Shown here: piece after piece, positions 46,903-54,911 of the stretch
Layout: each line of letters opens with the position of its first letter
Position numbering within the stretch: position 1 is the first letter of the stretch
From: Sphingomonas gei
Lineage (GTDB): Bacteria > Pseudomonadota > Alphaproteobacteria > Sphingomonadales > Sphingomonadaceae
Length of the DNA stretch: 64,000 nucleotides
Assembly: GCF_004792685.1 (NCBI RefSeq)
Contig: NZ_SRXT01000002.1
Coordinates: forward strand, 62,001-126,000
Direction of reading: 5' to 3'
Made by a program: the position numbers and the translations under genes
The notes under the pieces: model-generated
What the model was told of the DNA's origin: nothing
Seen by the model: the letters and a program-made list of their open reading frames with translations, nothing else
Databases searched by the model: none

Positions 46903-48588
46903 TCAGGCAGCTTCGCGCAACGCGTTGCGGACGCGATCGCGCCCGGCGGACTTGGCGTCGAACAAGGCGGCGTCGGCGATGCGATACAAGGCCTTCCATT
47001 CGACTTCGCTGGACAGCATGCCGCGGCACGTGCCGATGCTGGCGGTTACCTGGATGTCGAACGGCATGCGCATCTGGCGCAGCCGGGCGAGCACCGCTTC
47101 GGCTTCCACCGGCGCCGCAATCGGAGTGAGGATCGCGAACTCCTCGCCGCCGATCCGCGCGACCAAGGTACCCTGCGGCACCGACGTGCGCAGCATCCGC
47201 GCGAACACGCGGAGGACTTCGTCGCCGCCGTCATGGCCGAGCGTCTCGTTGACTCGCTTGAAATGATCGAGGTCGATGATCAGCAGCAATTGCTCGTCGG
47301 CGCGGCCGATCGCCTGCTGGAGGAAGGCGCGGCGATTGAGCAGCCCGGTGAGCGGATCGGTATCGGCGAGCCGGCGCATCATCACTTCGCGCTCGATCGC
47401 ATCGTCGCGCTCGTCGCGCAGCAGCCGGATGCGATAGGCGACCGCGAGCGACGAGACGACGGCCTCGATCATCATTGCGAGGATCGTCGAATTGTCGATC
47501 CAGAAGCTCCACCGGATCAGATGGAGATTGGCGAGCGCGCGCAGCGCCGCGGTGAGGATCGGCGCGCCCCAGGCAAAGGCGAACAGCCAGAGATAATTGC
47601 TGCGCAGCCGCCACGCGCGCCACAGCAGCGGGAACACCGCCGCCGAAAGCGCGACGAACGCGCAAGTGAACGCCGCGTCGACCAGCCCGATCGCGAAAGG
47701 CGCGGTGAGGAAATAGAACAGGCCGACCCCGCTCGTCGCGCATCCGACGACGGTGGCGTAGCGGCCCAGCCAGCCGGCGAAGATGCGCTCCTCGAAGAAG
47801 CTGCGCGCGAAGACCAGCGCGGCGGTGCCGGTGCCGCCGAGCAGCAGGAAATTGGTCCGCAGCCGGGTGTTGTTGGCGATCTCCGGCCACGCCCAGGCGA
47901 GCGCACCCGAGGTCGAGAAGGTATAGGCCAGCAGCAAGGCGACCATCAGGCAGTAATACAGCTGAAAGCGGTGGCGCAGCGCACCCCACAAAGCGAGATT
48001 GTAGATGATCAGCGCGATCGCGAGCCCCGCAAAGCCGGCGTAGAGGGCGGACATCGTCAAATTTGCGTGGGCGCTTTCGGCGGCGGTGGACAGGCGAGCG
48101 CCGAGCAGGACGCCGCGCAGGTTGGTGGCGCCCTGGACATGCCAGAGCAAGCGGACGACCTTCGCCTGCCGCGCGGGGATCGGCTGCTCGGCGATCGCGC
48201 CGAGCTGGATCAGCGGGGCGATGCCGCGCGAATCGGTGGTCTGCGAGACGACCGCGCCGTCGGCATAGAGGATATGGAGCGTGAGGGCGTCCTGCCACAG
48301 GCTCGCGATGCGGACGTTGAGCGGCAGATGCGGGTCCGAGAACCGGTCGATCTCCTGCGAGATCACCCAATAATTGCCCGGACCGAGGCGATATTGTTCG
48401 CTGGCGCAGTCGAAGCGGCGGCCGGGTGCGCGGATCAGCGCCGCCGGATCCATCCCGCCGGTGTCGCGCAGCACGCACACCGCGAGCGGCGCACCCGCGA
48501 CGCCCTTTTGGGCATGCGCCGGCACGCCGCCAAGCAAGACGACGCAGCCGACAAGCGCCAGCAACAACCTGATGATCCCCCCGACCAT
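46903..48588 (-). CDS. Membrane diguanylate cyclase (7TM-DISM plus GGDEF)
   Basis: 561 residues. A signal peptide (LLLALVGCVVLLGGVPAHA) precedes a periplasmic sensor domain (to ~residue 175), then a 7-helix membrane region of the 7TMR-DISM type, and a GGDEF domain starting at DTDPLTGLLNRRAFL. The active-site motif is GGEEF at about 480-484, so the enzyme should make c-di-GMP. The inhibitory RxxD site normally just before it is absent (PQGTLVAR). The sensor ligand is unknown. It could link an extracellular signal to pilus or biofilm output, but no direct link is visible. Confidence 0.9.
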   Translation of the reverse strand: MVGGIIRLLLALVGCVVLLGGVPAHAQKGVAGAPLAVCVLRDTGGMDPAALIRAPGRRFDCASEQYRLGPGNYWVISQEIDRFSDPHLPLNVRIASLWQDALTLHILYADGAVVSQTTDSRGIAPLIQLGAIAEQPIPARQAKVVRLLWHVQGATNLRGVLLGARLSTAAESAHANLTMSALYAGFAGLAIALIIYNLALWGALRHRFQLYYCLMVALLLAYTFSTSGALAWAWPEIANNTRLRTNFLLLGGTGTAALVFARSFFEERIFAGWLGRYATVVGCATSGVGLFYFLTAPFAIGLVDAAFTCAFVALSAAVFPLLWRAWRLRSNYLWLFAFAWGAPILTAALRALANLHLIRWSFWIDNSTILAMMIEAVVSSLAVAYRIRLLRDERDDAIEREVMMRRLADTDPLTGLLNRRAFLQQAIGRADEQLLLIIDLDHFKRVNETLGHDGGDEVLRVFARMLRTSVPQGTLVARIGGEEFAILTPIAAPVEAEAVLARLRQMRMPFDIQVTASIGTCRGMLSSEVEWKALYRIADAALFDAKSAGRDRVRNALREAA

Positions 48589-48706
48589 GCCCGACAGCTA
48601 CCCCAGCATGACGAACAACCGGTAAAGATCGCAGGGAAACATACGTGATTTAGGGCGCTGGCTTTCGAGGGGTGCCGTCCCTAGGGGCGGCGCAAAGGAG
48701 TCGCGA

Positions 48707-49903
48707 ATGCAAGGAGCAACCGCCGGGCGCGCTGCCGGTGACGGACGATTGGAATCGGTGGACGTGGTGCGCGGTTTCGCGCTGATGGCGCTGTTCCTCG
48801 TCCACATGATCGAGAGCTACGAGCTCTACTGGGCCGACCCCAGGAACGGGCCCGTCTCGGACACGGTGTATCTGCTGTTCATGGGCAAGAGCTTCTCGCT
48901 GCTCGCGCTCTGCTTCGGGTTCAGTTTCTTCATCCTGATGGCCCGGGCGGCACAGCGCGGCGTGGATTTCACTGCGCGCTTCGCGTGGCGGCTGACGATG
49001 CTGTTCGCGATCGGGCTGGTTCATGCGCTGATCTATCGCGGCGACATCATCCAGTTGCTCGCATTGATCGGCTTCGTGCTGCTCGTGTTCCACCGGGTGC
49101 GCGACAATCGGGTGCTGATCGCAGTCGCCGCCTTCGCCTTTCTGGGCCCCGTCATGCTGGTCCAGCTCGGCGCGGCGATGGCCGGCGCGGGCTGGGCCAA
49201 CCAGCCGCCGCACCATTTCTCCGACCCCGCGATGGCGGTGTATCTGCACGGCGACTTCGCCGACTATCTGCGCGCCAATCTATGGGACGGGCAATTGCCC
49301 AAATGGTGGTTCATGCTCGAATCGGGGCGGGTGCTGCAGATCCTCGGGCTGTATCTGGTTGGGATGGTGCTCGGGCGAATCGGCTTCTTCGCGCGGCTGG
49401 GCGATTTCGCCCGGGCGCGGTGGATCGCGCTGGCGATCGCGGCGGCGCTGGCGGTGGCGCTCTATTTCCTGCGCGACGGAATCAAGGCGGGGTTCGCCGC
49501 GCAGCAGCACGGCGCGGCGTCCGAGCGACTGCTCTCGTATCTGCTCGGCAGCTGGTTCGAGCTGGCGGGGACGGCAGTCTGGTTCCTGCTCCTGCTCGCT
49601 GCGTATGAGAGCCCGGCGCGCGTGCTGATCCGCCCGCTGGCCGCAGTCGGGCGGACGACGCTGACCCTCTACATCCTCCAGTCGCTGGTGTTCGTGCCGG
49701 TGTTCTACGGCTTCGGGCTGGGGCTGTACGACGATTGGAACCAGTTGACTCGGCTGTGGGTCGGGCTCGCGGCGATCGCGGCGCAGCTCGTGCTGGCGCA
49801 TTGGTGGCTGCGGCGCTTCCGCTACGGGCCGGTCGAATGGGTGTGGCGCGCGCTGACCTTCTGGCGGCGGGATGTGCCGTTCCGGGGGGCGGCGCTGGGG
49901 TAG
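48707..49903 (+). CDS. DUF418 membrane protein
   Basis: 398 residues with about 9-10 membrane helices. The start, VDVVRGFALMALFLVHMIESYELYW, is the typical DUF418/YeiB N-terminus, and the C-terminal DUF418 domain (GRTTLTLYILQSLVFVPVFYGFGLGLY...QLVLAHWWLRRFRYGPVEWVWRALTFW) is complete. The function of the family is not well known; acyltransferase-like or transporter roles are suggested. SD AAGGAG precedes the ATG. It is divergent from the diguanylate cyclase and marks the edge of the accessory island. Confidence 0.85.
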   Translation: MQGATAGRAAGDGRLESVDVVRGFALMALFLVHMIESYELYWADPRNGPVSDTVYLLFMGKSFSLLALCFGFSFFILMARAAQRGVDFTARFAWRLTMLFAIGLVHALIYRGDIIQLLALIGFVLLVFHRVRDNRVLIAVAAFAFLGPVMLVQLGAAMAGAGWANQPPHHFSDPAMAVYLHGDFADYLRANLWDGQLPKWWFMLESGRVLQILGLYLVGMVLGRIGFFARLGDFARARWIALAIAAALAVALYFLRDGIKAGFAAQQHGAASERLLSYLLGSWFELAGTAVWFLLLLAAYESPARVLIRPLAAVGRTTLTLYILQSLVFVPVFYGFGLGLYDDWNQLTRLWVGLAAIAAQLVLAHWWLRRFRYGPVEWVWRALTFWRRDVPFRGAALG

Positions 49904-49993
49904 GGGCGGTGGGGTGGGTGGCTTGGGCTGGGCCGAATGCTGAATTACTGCTTTCGCTGGGTGCGGGCGATAGCCGCTGTTGCGGTCTTGGTG

Positions 49994-51727
49994 TCAGCCG
50001 TTCGAATCAACATCGCTTGGCGCATTCGGCTGACGCTTGCGCGGTAAATAGGGGCGCACCCGAATGGCGTTCAGTCGGCTGCGCTTTCCTAGCTCCTCCA
50101 ATGCGGCCAGCATCTTGTCCCCGATGATTGAACACGCCGGGTCATCGCCTTCAAGCCTGCTGAATCGAAGGCCGATTCGAACGACGGCGCTCAATTCCTT
50201 GCCCTTCAAACTTTGGAGGAGGTGCACATAGTCTTTCTCCGACATAGATGCGAGGAAGTCCGTGTCGCTTGGGCCCCAGCTTCCATCCTCGTCGATCTTG
50301 GCAAGTATGCTTTTGGGATCGTGATCGAGGGTCAAGCCTGACAGCTTGTCCTCTAGGGCCTTTGCCAAATTCACGTCGGGAGCCTCTGACAGATGGTGTT
50401 GCTTGATGTCGAAGAACCCCCGCGACTTCCCCGCGTTCGCTTCCACGAACACCTTGATCAGTCCGTCAGCCTCATCATCCGCGTCGAGTTCACGTAGGTG
50501 CTTTACAATGCCGTCAACCTGCCCCACCCCCAGGTCGGATCCGTGGTTTTCGATTGACTCTATCAAAGCGGCCTTGAAGGACGACTCGTCGTCGCCGAAG
50601 CCGCCCTCGAGGATTTCCCACGGGCGTCGCAGGGCCTGGTGCACATCCGCCTTGCCGGCCGCCTCATGCAGAACGGCTGCCTCACGCCGAACGGCTTCGA
50701 GGTCGAAGCCTCCCGCAGTCAGCCCCGCGAGAATGACATCGTCGAATTCACTCATGTGAGTGAAGCCGTAGCGGTCCAGGAGCGCGTTGCATTCTGCCTC
50801 TTCCGGTGACGTTTCCTCCTTGGGGAAGTAGGCAGAATATTCATTCCGCTGTCTGATAGAATCGAGCGGCGGGGCTAGCATAGGTTCGAAGACCGCCCAC
50901 CCAAGCAGTGCAAGTCCTGCCACCGTCTCTTCCATAACGACAGGGTGTAGCTGCGCCAGATCCGCTTCGATGAAACTCAAGAAACTTCGAATCCGCTTAA
51001 TGACGCGGATGTTGGTGATCCCAAGTATCTTGGTGCGCTGCGCTAGCAGCTTGTCGAGCGGATTGGAGATATCAAGTGCAGTCCCGGCCGCTTCCTCAGG
51101 CGTCGGTGTGTACCTGACTGCCTGATCCACCACCTTTTCGAGATGCGTCCTAAAGTCCTTGTCGCGCGCCTCGTTGAAACCCTCCTCATTGAGCAGCAGT
51201 ACTACCTTGCAGTCTTTCTCCTCGCGGAGAGACGAGACAAATCCGAGTATGTCGGCTAGATCGAGACCGCTGCCCGCGCGCTCGAGGTCGTCGATGCAGA
51301 TCAGCTGGTTCCTGATCAGAAGCGCGGCCCCAGGAAGGATCAGCTCGGATGCCTTACCGACCCATGGCAAGGCCGAAATGCCCGTCACGATAGCGTTGAG
51401 TCCCTTGCGACTGCCCGCCTCCGCGTAGTTTGTGGCCGAGTTGACCAATTCTCGGAAGGAGGCGATGCTTGGTTGAACTTCAGTCGAATCCAACTTCACC
51501 GTCGACTGGAAGATGGCCGCCTTAAGTGCGTCGATGTTGCGCAGGCCGAAAACCGACACGTAAGCGTAGCGCTCGCGTGGGAAGTTGCCGTTTTGGCGCA
51601 TCTCCTGCAGCGCCTGTCTCCAGCCGAAAGTCTTACCAACGCCCCAGCGTCCGCTTACGCTGAGCACGCCCGGGCGGGTGTCGGCCAGGAAGCGGTGCAT
51701 TTCCTGTCGAGCGAGTTGGGTCGACAT
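49994..51727 (-). CDS. KAP-like P-loop NTPase
   Basis: 577 residues. Walker A is GRWGVGKT (residues 26-33) and Walker B is LICIDDLER (142-150), followed by a sensor-like segment (KVVLLLNEEGF). The layout is of the KAP/P-loop-fold STAND-related group, here without obvious membrane helices. The C-terminal 250 residues are helical and acidic with no known domain. Such single NTPases often occur in defence or accessory islands. A good AGAGGG site precedes the ATG. Its base composition is less GC-rich than neighbours to the left. A defence role is inference from type and location. Confidence 0.8.
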   Translation of the reverse strand: MSTQLARQEMHRFLADTRPGVLSVSGRWGVGKTFGWRQALQEMRQNGNFPRERYAYVSVFGLRNIDALKAAIFQSTVKLDSTEVQPSIASFRELVNSATNYAEAGSRKGLNAIVTGISALPWVGKASELILPGAALLIRNQLICIDDLERAGSGLDLADILGFVSSLREEKDCKVVLLLNEEGFNEARDKDFRTHLEKVVDQAVRYTPTPEEAAGTALDISNPLDKLLAQRTKILGITNIRVIKRIRSFLSFIEADLAQLHPVVMEETVAGLALLGWAVFEPMLAPPLDSIRQRNEYSAYFPKEETSPEEAECNALLDRYGFTHMSEFDDVILAGLTAGGFDLEAVRREAAVLHEAAGKADVHQALRRPWEILEGGFGDDESSFKAALIESIENHGSDLGVGQVDGIVKHLRELDADDEADGLIKVFVEANAGKSRGFFDIKQHHLSEAPDVNLAKALEDKLSGLTLDHDPKSILAKIDEDGSWGPSDTDFLASMSEKDYVHLLQSLKGKELSAVVRIGLRFSRLEGDDPACSIIGDKMLAALEELGKRSRLNAIRVRPYLPRKRQPNAPSDVDSNG

Positions 51728-51843
51728 TCGGTATCCCTCTTTTGGGTCCCCAACTGTACTTCATCAAAGCGCGCCGTGCATCCTCCTCGATTGGCGGCGG
51801 CCTCGCGTTCCCTCAGCCGTCGCAGCAAGCAAAACCTCCAGTG

Positions 51844-51861
51844 CGGTCCCGTACGGGACCG
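51844..51861. promoter_or_regulatory. Perfect 18-base palindrome
   Basis: CGGTCCCGTACGGGACCG, about 120 bases upstream of the KAP-like NTPase start. It could be a regulator or restriction/recombination site. The role is unknown. Confidence 0.4.
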
Positions 51862-52001
51862 GAGGGGCTGACTGGAATCGACTAGCGGGCGCGCGTAGCC
51901 GCTGGATCCCGGCGGCGAACACGAGGACGATGAGGATCGCGGGTGTCGGCGATCTAGTCGCGCCCAGTCTTGCAGCGACGCGAAGAGACACGCAGTGGTG
52001 A

Positions 52002-52016
52002 TAACCATATAGGTTA
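52002..52016. promoter_or_regulatory. Dyad TAACC-N5-GGTTA, copy 1
   Basis: TAACC ATATA GGTTA, extended by one base each side to a 6-bp symmetric arm, about 105 bases before the transposase start. Related copies at 53172 and 54703 share the spacing. Confidence 0.5.
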
Positions 52017-52121
52017 TTAAAATTTGACATCGTAACGCTGATATGGCACAAAGAGCGCGATTATGTAGTTTACAAACCCACTCGTTAGGTGCATAAGGAT
52101 GCATCAACGGAGCACTTCACC

Positions 52122-53099
52122 ATGTCGGTTCTTTCCTCTCCCCACTTCCACGACGAAGCCAAGGCCTTCGCGTATCTGGAGAGCATCGTGTGGGCTGACG
52201 GGGTTGTGTGCCCGCACTGCGGCGTGGTCGGCTCGCGCGTCTATGATCTGGCGGGCGTTCGCTCCAAGGCTTCGGTGAAGAACCCCGAGGGCGTCGTCCG
52301 TCACGGCCTTAAGAAGTGTGGCGAGTGCCGCAAGCAGTTCACCGTCAAGGTCGGCACCGTGTTCGAACATGCCCGCATGCCGCTGCACAAGATGCTCCAG
52401 GCCGTTCACCTCATGGTGTCGAGCAAGAAGGGCATCAGCGCCCACCAGCTCGGCCGGGTTCTCGAAGTCCAGTACAAGAGCGCGTGGTTCCTCGCCCACC
52501 GCATCCGCGAAGCCATGCGCTCGGGCGACCTTACCCCGTTCGGCGGCAACGGTGGCGCAGTCGAAGTGGACGAGACCTATTTCGGTCAGAAGCGCGACGT
52601 TAAGAAGGCTCGCGCCGGCACCGCGCATAAGTTCGGCGTTCTGGCGCTGGTCGATCGTGAAACCCGCACTATGCGCACCTTCACCTTTGACCGCTTCCGC
52701 GCCGAGACGGTTCACCCGATCGTGCTAGCGAACATCAGCCGCGAAGCCCGCCTGATGACGGATGAGGCCCGCATGTACAGCAAGATCGGCAAGCAGTTCG
52801 CCGAGCATGGCACGACGCTCCACGGCATCCGCCAGTACGTCGATTACAGCGACCGCACGATCCACACCAACACCGTGGAAGGCGCGTTCTCGATCTTCAA
52901 GCGCGGCATGAAGGGCGTTTACCAGCACTGCGGCGAACAGCACCTTCACCGCTATCTGGCTGAGTTCGAGTTCCGGTATAACAACCGCATCGCCAACGGC
53001 GTGGATGACAAGCAGCGCGCTCGCAACGCCGTGGCCGGTATCGTCGGCAAGCGCCTGACCTACGCAAGGCCTGACCTCTCAGACGCCGCCCGAGCCTGA
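52122..53099 (+). CDS. IS1595-family transposase
   Basis: 325 residues. The N-terminus has the zinc-ribbon (VVCPHCGVVGS...KKCGECRKQFTVK, CxxC...CxxC) typical of IS1595/ISXO2 transposases. The DDE-type (DDE/N) motifs follow: EVDETYFG, LMTDEARMY, and NTVEGAFSIFKRGMKGVYQH. It starts at the ATG at 52122; an ATG at 52089 would add eleven residues with no family match. The gene is intact. Proven inverted ends were not found, so it may be active, or a domesticated copy. Confidence 0.92.
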   Translation: MSVLSSPHFHDEAKAFAYLESIVWADGVVCPHCGVVGSRVYDLAGVRSKASVKNPEGVVRHGLKKCGECRKQFTVKVGTVFEHARMPLHKMLQAVHLMVSSKKGISAHQLGRVLEVQYKSAWFLAHRIREAMRSGDLTPFGGNGGAVEVDETYFGQKRDVKKARAGTAHKFGVLALVDRETRTMRTFTFDRFRAETVHPIVLANISREARLMTDEARMYSKIGKQFAEHGTTLHGIRQYVDYSDRTIHTNTVEGAFSIFKRGMKGVYQHCGEQHLHRYLAEFEFRYNNRIANGVDDKQRARNAVAGIVGKRLTYARPDLSDAARA

Positions 53100-53403
53100 T
53101 AAGGGATCGAAGCGGCGGCGTTTGCGCTGGATCACCAAGTCGCGTCGAAGGTGGATGAATTTTGCCTTTGCTAACTTTATCGGTTATAAACGCACAACGG
53201 CGCGCCGCCGGTTGGACTGGAAGCGCGCCGTTGCTCTTACCCCTTCTGGAAGGGGGCAGGGAGTGGAGCGGCCCAAGGGCCGCTATCTACCTCCTATGAG
53301 TGGTCAGCCAGATCACTTTGTCCCTCCTTTCGTCGGTGTGGGTGGCTTCGCACGGTCCTTTGGTGAGGTGGCGTGCGTTGCCGGGATATTGGGCGGCGGC
53401 TGA
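53100..53403. other. Gap after transposase, with dyad and hairpins
   Basis: 304 bases. It contains dyad copy 2 (53172-53186), a perfect 11-bp hairpin (53195-53205 with 53223-53233) and a CCCCTT/AAGGGG hairpin (53240-53255). A 35-codon ATG frame near 53296 has no ribosome site or family I recognise. Confidence 0.5.
53172..53186. promoter_or_regulatory. Dyad TAACT-N5-GGTTA, copy 2
   Basis: TAACT TTATC GGTTA: same spacing as copies 1 and 3, with one mismatch in the left half. It lies about 70 bases after the transposase stop. Confidence 0.45.
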
Positions 53404-53913
53404 TTATTGGTCAGCCGCCGTTTCATCTTCGCGATAGTCGGTGCGATCACTGAGAGTGCGCTCAAAGTCGCCCAAGCGCTCTCTAAGCGCTACCTTCATA
53501 CCGTTCCGCGAGACCAGACCTTCCGATTTCAACAATGACAGAGTGGGCGAGATAGAGCCCATTGGGACTTCACTCCCACGCGACGCGGAAGCGATCTTTT
53601 GGATCTCTGTCGCATCAGTCCAAACTGCGGGCGCATCCTTCAGTGCCTCAAGCACTAAGTCTCGTACGCTGCGCTTTGGAGGGGGAAAGGGGATGTCGTC
53701 GCGCACCTCTATGACGTTAGGCATTACCGGCGCCCCGTGGTGGCCGCTATCATCGCCGACAGACTGGCCAAACTTGCTGACAAGTTCTTCCGCAGAGTCG
53801 AGGTCCGCAAGCAGGGACTGCAGTTCACCGAGACGCCGTCGCACGCCATCAATCTCATGACTGACAGAAGCTTTGCGTTTTCGAATCGCGCTAAGGCTGA
53901 GCACCTGTTCCAT
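53404..53913 (-). CDS. Coiled-coil plus winged-helix-like hypothetical protein
   Basis: 169 residues from the ATG at 53913; an in-frame TTG at 53958 is an alternative. The first ~60 residues (LSAIRKRKASVSHEIDGVRRRLGELQSLLADLDSAEEL) form a coiled coil. The last ~75 (VRDLVLEALKDAPAVWTDATEIQKIASASRGSEVPMGSISPTLSLLKSEGLVSRNGMKVALRERL) look like a winged helix. I do not recognise a named family. It could be a DNA-binding regulator of the island and the best candidate reader of the dyads, although this is only inference. Confidence 0.6.
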   Translation of the reverse strand: MEQVLSLSAIRKRKASVSHEIDGVRRRLGELQSLLADLDSAEELVSKFGQSVGDDSGHHGAPVMPNVIEVRDDIPFPPPKRSVRDLVLEALKDAPAVWTDATEIQKIASASRGSEVPMGSISPTLSLLKSEGLVSRNGMKVALRERLGDFERTLSDRTDYREDETAADQ

Positions 53914-54133
53914 TGCTCGCTTGTACCAAGGCTTGATCCATTCCGCAAGCTTGATCAAGCCGGCGACGCCCTTTGTTCCTTCCGTCAGAACAATAAGGGA
54001 ACATTGAGGCTTGAGGTCGAGGCTTGATCGGGAAGCCGAATCATGCTTTAAGGCGGCTGTCGGTCCGCCGGCTTCTCCTACACTGCCCCATGGCGCGCTG
54101 ATGCCGCCCGGGGCGCATGGGGCGTCCCGGAGC

Positions 54134-54151
54134 CCGGGGCTTTCACCCCGG
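54134..54151 (+). promoter_or_regulatory. Hairpin just before the ribosome site of the 37-aa ORF
   Basis: CCGGGG-N6-CCCCGG, perfect 6-bp stem, ending nine bases before the AGGAGG site (54160-54165). It could hold the mRNA end open or respond to a signal. It resembles a small 5' leader element. Confidence 0.35.
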
Positions 54152-54170
54152 ACCCACGTAGGAGGCTGTT

Positions 54171-54284
54171 ATGCGGATTGCATGCAGTTGGCCGAAGGCG
54201 GTGTCGGTATGCCAATACCACCGCTTCCGGTTCGGTCGGTGGGAGCAAGTCTGCTCCCATTGCCGGTCATTCCCTCGCCGCTAA
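54171..54284 (+). CDS. 37-residue Cys-rich micro-protein
   Basis: An ATG at 54171 is preceded by a perfect AGGAGG with a 5-base spacer, the strongest ribosome site in this island. The frame encodes MRIACSWPKAVSVCQ... with Cys at 5, 14, 28 and 31 (28-31 is C-S-H-C) and many Arg/His, then TAA at 54282. Four Cys plus His could bind zinc. It is too short for most gene callers. No family is recognised. It is followed 87 bases later by another small gene. Confidence 0.6.
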   Translation: MRIACSWPKAVSVCQYHRFRFGRWEQVCSHCRSFPRR

Positions 54285-54371
54285 CGCGGTCGATTGACTC
54301 AACTCGCGGCGGACCGGCACCTTCTAGCATGCAGCGATTCTCGTCGTCAAATTATATGCTATGATCGAACC

Positions 54372-54512
54372 ATGACCGACGATCCCAAAACCCAGCTCGA
54401 CAAGTTCAAGGAAGCCGCGCGCGAGCTAGAGACGGACGACGACCCCGAGCGCTTCAAGGAGCGGCTTGGGAAGATCGCGAGGGCCAAGCCTAAGCCGGAG
54501 AAGCCGGAGTGA
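54372..54512 (+). CDS. Small charged 46-residue protein
   Basis: MTDDPKTQLDKFKEAARELE followed by an acidic stretch and KPKPEKPE. Strongly helical and charged; lengths and style match small sphingomonad proteins I have seen next to phage-like islands. It overlaps the start of the next gene by four bases (GTGA), so they are co-translated. Function unknown. Confidence 0.65.
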   Translation: MTDDPKTQLDKFKEAARELETDDDPERFKERLGKIARAKPKPEKPE

Positions 54513-54694
54513 AGCTAGGACGCTTGGCGAACATCTCCTTTGTTCTCTCTATCGTCGTGGGAGTGCCATTGGCGATCTTGGCCTACACGAAGGGCGGGCC
54601 GATGTGGCTGCTCCGCCCCGGCGTGGTTGTGATGTTCGCGCTCTCCGTGCCGCTGATGATGGACCGGCTGCTCGTCCACGTCCGGCAAAAATAG
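54509..54694 (+). CDS. Small two-span membrane protein
   Basis: 61 residues from a GTG that overlaps the previous stop. Two hydrophobic helices (ISFVLSIVVGVPLAILAY and LLRPGVVVMFALSVPLMM) separated by a short loop, with a basic C-terminus. The charged partner upstream and this membrane protein look like a two-gene small operon. Function unknown; toxin/antitoxin-like or holin-like roles are possible but unsupported. Confidence 0.6.
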   Translation: MKLGRLANISFVLSIVVGVPLAILAYTKGGPMWLLRPGVVVMFALSVPLMMDRLLVHVRQK

Positions 54695-54702
54695 GACCGC
54701 AC

Positions 54703-54717
54703 TAACCAATCTGGTTA
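54703..54717. promoter_or_regulatory. Dyad TAACC-N5-GGTTA, copy 3
   Basis: TAACC AATCT GGTTA, directly followed by a short T run and then, seven bases on, a TTGACA box. It may be an operator overlapping the next promoter or a weak terminator of the membrane-protein gene. Confidence 0.5.
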
Positions 54718-54723
54718 TTTTCC

Positions 54724-54752
54724 TTGACACAGCGTCACGCTCGTGCTAGAGG
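54724..54752 (+). promoter_or_regulatory. Candidate sigma-70 promoter
   Basis: TTGACA at 54724 and, 17 bases on, TAGAGG with an upstream TGC (extended -10 like). It lies immediately after dyad copy 3. The downstream transcript would contain a disrupted short frame (see finding). Confidence 0.35.
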
Positions 54753-54911
54753 AATCGGCATGCTGGTGAACCACGCCCGGCGGATGACAAGCGCGAGCGG
54801 GCTGAAGGCATCGCGCGCGAAAACGCGATGGCGTGGGCAATGCAAACGGCGGTGATAGGCGAAGACCCTATGGCCATCCTCGCCAGAGCGCAGCTTTATG
54901 AGGAGTACGTT

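Larger units (their letters stand above)
51728..52121. other. Divergent gap between NTPase and transposase genes
   Basis: 394 bases. It has no convincing gene. It holds an 18-base perfect palindrome at 51844-51861 and the first TAACC-N5-GGTTA dyad at 52002-52016, within a short AT-rich stretch (51995-52090) that is probably the promoter area of the transposase gene. Confidence 0.5.
52001..53187 (+). mobile_element. Possible IS1595-family element (ends tentative)
   Basis: The segment flanking the transposase has related sequences at both sides in inverted orientation: ATAACC... at 52001 inwards, and the reverse complement of ...GGTTAT at 53182-53187. Aligned over 22 bases they match at about 14 positions. 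No clear target-site duplication is visible. The ends may instead be dyad operators (see separate entries), so the boundary is a proposal. Confidence 0.35.
53914..54371. other. Gap holding a tiny Cys-rich ORF
   Basis: About 458 bases upstream of the small-protein genes. Apart from the 37-codon ORF (54171-54284) and the hairpin before it, I see no gene. Overlapping 100-codon plus-strand frames are low-complexity shadows. Confidence 0.5.

Noticed and set aside
52001..53187. Confident insertion-sequence ends with target duplication
   Set aside because: The two ends resemble each other but I see no duplicated flank, and the same motif occurs at 54703; therefore only a tentative element is listed.
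53296..53403. 35-codon ATG frame after the transposase
   Set aside because: No ribosome site, no family and low-complexity ending; not enough support.
54060..54350. Possible tRNA, tmRNA or attachment site
   Set aside because: I looked for cloverleaf arms, CCA-type ends and tag-peptide frames and found none; only a hairpin and a tiny ORF are supported.
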